Positions 5,736 through 8,424 of a stretch of DNA of 8,424 nt are shown piece by piece. The position numbers and the translations under genes were made by a program. How positions within the stretch are numbered: the stretch's first letter is position 1; each line of letters starts with the position of its first letter. The DNA is from Crocinitomicaceae bacterium (GTDB lineage: Bacteria; Bacteroidota; Bacteroidia; Flavobacteriales_D; Crocinitomicaceae): the NCBI GenBank assembly GCA_002696025.1, contig NZQU01000024.1, forward strand, positions 1 to 8,424, read 5' to 3'. The notes beneath the pieces were generated by a model. The model was not told where the DNA came from. It saw only the letters and a list, made by a program, of their open reading frames with translations, and did not search any database.

Positions 5736-6323
5736 ATGTTGGGATTAAAATTAGAAACTGACCCTAGGTGGATTGATGTTGCTAGTGAAAACATTGAGCA
5801 AATCCTGATTGACCACGCTTTTTGCGAACAAAAAGCCGCAAGCAACGCCATCTCCATAATCGTTCAATTTCCACAGTACACTGATTTGGTTAAGGACATG
5901 ACTGCCATATGTATTGAAGAGATGGAACACTTTGGAATGGTCCATGAAAAGCTTATTGAAAGAGGTTTAAAATTGGGTTTTGAAAGAAAAGATCACTACG
6001 TAAATGACATTCTAAAGTTTTTAAAGAAAAACATAAGTGGAACCAAGGAATGCCAATTTGTTAATCAAATGCTTTTTGCAGCAATAATAGAAGCAAGAAG
6101 CTGTGAGCGTTTTAAAATTTTATCTGAAAAACTTACAGATAAAGATTTAAAAATATTTTACAGAAACCTTATGGAAAGTGAAGCAAGACATTACACCACC
6201 TTTTTAAAATATGCCAGAAAATACGCCACAACTATAGATGTTGAAAAAAGATGGCAAGACTTACTCTCATTTGAAGGCAGTCTTATGAGGTCTTATGGAA
6301 CTAATGAAACAATACATGGATAA
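5736..6323 (+). CDS. miaE: tRNA 2-methylthio-N6-isopentenyladenosine-37 hydroxylase (MiaE)
   Basis: MiaE is a non-haem diiron monooxygenase with a ferritin-like four-helix fold. It uses O2 to hydroxylate the isopentenyl group of ms2i6A at position 37 of tRNAs that read codons starting with U (family knowledge). The 195-residue protein carries the expected ligand pattern: Glu31, Glu62-x-x-His65 (EEMEH), Glu119 (IIEARSCERF), and Glu149-x-x-His152 (ESEARHY). The N-terminus LGLKLETDPRW is typical of the family and fixes the start at the ATG abutting the hisS stop. It depends on MiaA and MiaB, which are not in this window. Requirement for oxygen points to an organism living at least partly aerobically. 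A two-base gap separates it from pepT. Confidence 0.92.
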   Translation: MLGLKLETDPRWIDVASENIEQILIDHAFCEQKAASNAISIIVQFPQYTDLVKDMTAICIEEMEHFGMVHEKLIERGLKLGFERKDHYVNDILKFLKKNISGTKECQFVNQMLFAAIIEARSCERFKILSEKLTDKDLKIFYRNLMESEARHYTTFLKYARKYATTIDVEKRWQDLLSFEGSLMRSYGTNETIHG

Positions 6324-6325
6324 CA

Positions 6326-7576
6326 ATGAATAATTACAAACACACAGTAGAAGAAAAATTTATAAGGTACGCAAGAATTGATACGGAAGCTGACCCTGAG
6401 TCAAATACATTTCCATCTTCAATGAAACAAAAAGACCTTGGAAGGCTTCTTGTTCAAGAATTACTTGACATGGGAATCTCAGACGCTGAAATGGATGAAT
6501 GGGGGTATGTATTTGGAACCATTCCATCCAATTGCAATAAAGACGTTCCTACCATCTGTTATTGTGCTCACATGGATACTGCTCCTGATTGCTCAGGAAA
6601 AGATGTAAAGCCAATCGTACATAGAAACTACCAAGGACAAGACATTATTTTGCCAGATGACAGTACACAAATTATTAAAGCTTCTGACCATCCATATTTA
6701 AAAGAAAAAATTGGAGATGACATCATTACTGCAAGCGGTCTAACATTGTTAGGAGCAGATGACAAGGCTGGTGTTGCTATTATTATGGATTTTGCAAACT
6801 ATATGATGAATAATCCCGATGCAAAACATGGAAACATTAGATTGTTATTCACGCCTGATGAAGAAATCGGAAGAGGTGTTGATCATCTTGACATGAAAAA
6901 GCTCAACGCAGACTATGGTTACACATTAGATAGTGGAATGCTTGGAATGCTTGATGAAGAAACTTTTTCAGCTGACGGAGCAAGCATTGTATTTCGTGGT
7001 GTTAGTGCCCATCCTGGGTATGCAAAAAATAAATTGGTTCATGCCATTAAAGTAGCTGCATCAATGGTAGACAGTTTACCTAAAAATGAATGGTCTCCAG
7101 AAACAACTCATGAAATGGAAGGTTTTGTTCATCCCACAGGAATAAGTGGTGGTCTTGAAGAGGCCAAAGTTGACTTTATCATAAGAGATCATGATACAAA
7201 TAAACTCCCCCATCATATTGAAAGACTTGAAAAACATGCAAAAGATGCTGTAAGTAATTTCCCTGGGGCAAGTTATGAAATGACTGTGAGTGAGCAGTAT
7301 AGAAATATGAAGGATATTTTAAAAGAAGTTCCATTTGTAGTAGATTATGCATCAAAAGCCATGAAAAACATAGGAATTGAACCAAGAAAAGCATCCGTAA
7401 GAGGAGGAACTGATGGATCTCGCCTGTCTTTTATGGGTTTACCCTGCCCTAACCTATTTACAGGTGAAATGGCATTTCATTCCAAACATGAATACTGTAG
7501 CGTTCAAGACATGCAACAAAGTGTCAATACACTTATTGAATTGAGTTCTATTTGGTCTCAACACGAAAATCAATAA
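6326..7576 (+). CDS. pepT: Peptidase T (tripeptide aminopeptidase)
   Basis: PepT is a cytoplasmic dizinc M20-family aminopeptidase that removes the N-terminal residue from tripeptides. The 416-residue length is normal. Zinc and catalytic residues are in place: His82 and Asp84 (CAHMDTAPD), Asp145 (LLGADDKAG), catalytic Glu179 with Glu180 (FTPDEEIGRG), Asp202 (YTLDSG), and a C-terminal histidine in FHSKHEY (385 or 388). The lid/dimerisation domain, about 215-335, contains the VSAHPGYAKNK stretch (226-236). RGGTDGSRLSFMGLP (359-373) is a strong family signature. The stop is immediately followed by the next ATG (TAAATG), so it is tightly joined to holA. No signal peptide. Confidence 0.96.
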   Translation: MNNYKHTVEEKFIRYARIDTEADPESNTFPSSMKQKDLGRLLVQELLDMGISDAEMDEWGYVFGTIPSNCNKDVPTICYCAHMDTAPDCSGKDVKPIVHRNYQGQDIILPDDSTQIIKASDHPYLKEKIGDDIITASGLTLLGADDKAGVAIIMDFANYMMNNPDAKHGNIRLLFTPDEEIGRGVDHLDMKKLNADYGYTLDSGMLGMLDEETFSADGASIVFRGVSAHPGYAKNKLVHAIKVAASMVDSLPKNEWSPETTHEMEGFVHPTGISGGLEEAKVDFIIRDHDTNKLPHHIERLEKHAKDAVSNFPGASYEMTVSEQYRNMKDILKEVPFVVDYASKAMKNIGIEPRKASVRGGTDGSRLSFMGLPCPNLFTGEMAFHSKHEYCSVQDMQQSVNTLIELSSIWSQHENQ

Positions 7577-8424
7577 ATGGATTACAGAAAGCTTGAAATA
7601 GATATTAAAAACAAAAAGTTTTCACCTGTATATATACTTCACGGGGAAGAGCCCTATTTTATTGATCAAATGACACAACTCATTTGTGATCATGCACTTG
7701 AAGAACATGAAAAAGACTTCAATCAACATATTGTATACGGAAGAGATGCCGACCTTTTATCAATAGTAAGTGAATTAAAAGGATACCCCATGATGGCAGA
7801 AAGAAGGCTTGTGGTGATTCGTGAAGCTCAAGATTTTAAGGACATAGATAAACTTGAAGAATACATTGCTTCTCCTTGTGAAACTTCTGTATTGGTGATT
7901 GCTCACAAATACAAGGCTATAAATGGAAATAAGAGAATCATTAAGAACACCAGGAAAGTTGGTGTAATATTTAAATCAGAAAAGGTAAAAGACTATAAAT
8001 TAGGCGAATGGATTGTTTTATTTCTTAAAAAAGCAGGTTACCAAATCAATTCAAAAGGATCCATGCTACTTTCTGAACATATTGGAAATGACCTTTCAAG
8101 AATGACCAATGAACTCAATAAGCTAATGGACATATTAGACAAAGGGACCCATATTAACGAGGTTCATATTGAGGAAAATATCGGAATTTCTAAAGATTAC
8201 AATGTTTTTGAACTTATTAATGCCATTGGTGATGGAGATATTCATAAGGCCAATCAAATCATTTATTACTTCAACAACAATCCAAAAGCAGCAGACCCTA
8301 TAGCCATAGTGGCATCCATATTTTATTTCTTCACTCAGCTCATGAAAATTCATTTCATCAAAAATAAATCTAGAGAAAACATAGCCCAAGAATTAAAACT
8401 ACCACCTTTTATTGCTGGAAAATT
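7577..8424 (+). CDS. holA: DNA polymerase III subunit delta, cut by the right edge
   Basis: HolA is the delta subunit of the clamp-loader complex, which opens the beta sliding clamp for DNA replication. The frame is open from the ATG that abuts the pepT stop to the window end: 282 complete codons of an expected roughly 340. The N-terminus MDYRKLEIDIKNKKFSPVY followed by ILHGEEPYFID is typical. GEEPYFID (about 23-30) is the degenerate P-loop region; delta does not hydrolyse ATP. Further family blocks are PMMAERRLVVIREAQ (about 71-85), a segment around LSRMTNELNKL, and ISKDYNVFELINAIGDGD, which marks the start of the C-terminal collar domain. No stop or frameshift is seen. Missing C-terminal sequence reflects the window boundary, not a broken gene. 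Confidence 0.93.
   Translation, partial: MDYRKLEIDIKNKKFSPVYILHGEEPYFIDQMTQLICDHALEEHEKDFNQHIVYGRDADLLSIVSELKGYPMMAERRLVVIREAQDFKDIDKLEEYIASPCETSVLVIAHKYKAINGNKRIIKNTRKVGVIFKSEKVKDYKLGEWIVLFLKKAGYQINSKGSMLLSEHIGNDLSRMTNELNKLMDILDKGTHINEVHIEENIGISKDYNVFELINAIGDGDIHKANQIIYYFNNNPKAADPIAIVASIFYFFTQLMKIHFIKNKSRENIAQELKLPPFIAGK

Noticed and set aside
8135..8389. 84-codon minus-strand frame opposite holA
   Set aside because: It lies fully inside holA, which reads continuously with family blocks in this segment.

Overview
The window looks like ordinary chromosomal DNA from a Bacteroidota bacterium, most likely of the Flavobacteriia or a neighbouring group. The support is: visibly AT-rich sequence (not counted); -7 promoter boxes of the Bacteroidota type (TAnnTTTG) in front of the tRNA, dapD and the radical SAM gene; no recognisable Shine-Dalgarno sequences in front of starts; a tRNA gene that does not encode its CCA end; a beta-barrel protein with a 'YSQ' signal-peptide end; and protein sequences (DapD, HisRS, MiaE, PepT, HolA) that read as the Bacteroidota versions. 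No phage, insertion sequence, CRISPR array or defence locus is visible.

Layout. (1) 1-180: a short edge tail, a likely bidirectional terminator, and tRNA-Asn(GTT) on the minus strand with its own promoter. (2) 287-1096: dapD (lysine/meso-diaminopimelate synthesis) on the plus strand, meeting cdd (cytidine deaminase, minus) tail to tail, with the two stop codons overlapping. (3) 1609-2268: a small outer-membrane beta-barrel protein of unknown role, minus strand, 48 bp upstream of cdd and probably co-transcribed with it. (4) 2269-2424: a divergent promoter region holding two adjacent perfect 13-nt palindromes. (5) 2425 to the right edge: six co-directional genes, radical SAM/SPASM protein, Ppx/GppA-type phosphatase, hisS, miaE, pepT and holA (cut by the edge). 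Gaps are 58, 4, 0, 2 and 0 bp, so the last five are almost certainly one transcription unit and the first may belong to it.

Functionally the long cluster mixes tRNA charging (HisRS), tRNA anticodon-loop modification (MiaE), peptide turnover (PepT), nucleotide/polyphosphate signalling or hydrolysis (Ppx/GppA) and replication (delta subunit of the clamp loader). I read it as a housekeeping operon rather than one dedicated pathway. The part with least explanation is the radical SAM/SPASM enzyme, which has no visible precursor peptide next to it, together with the paired palindromes in front of it. I found no convincing evidence of a novel multi-gene system.

There is no gene-free stretch above 300 bases. 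The longest are about 155 bp (2269-2424) and 107 bp (180-286), and both are described below.
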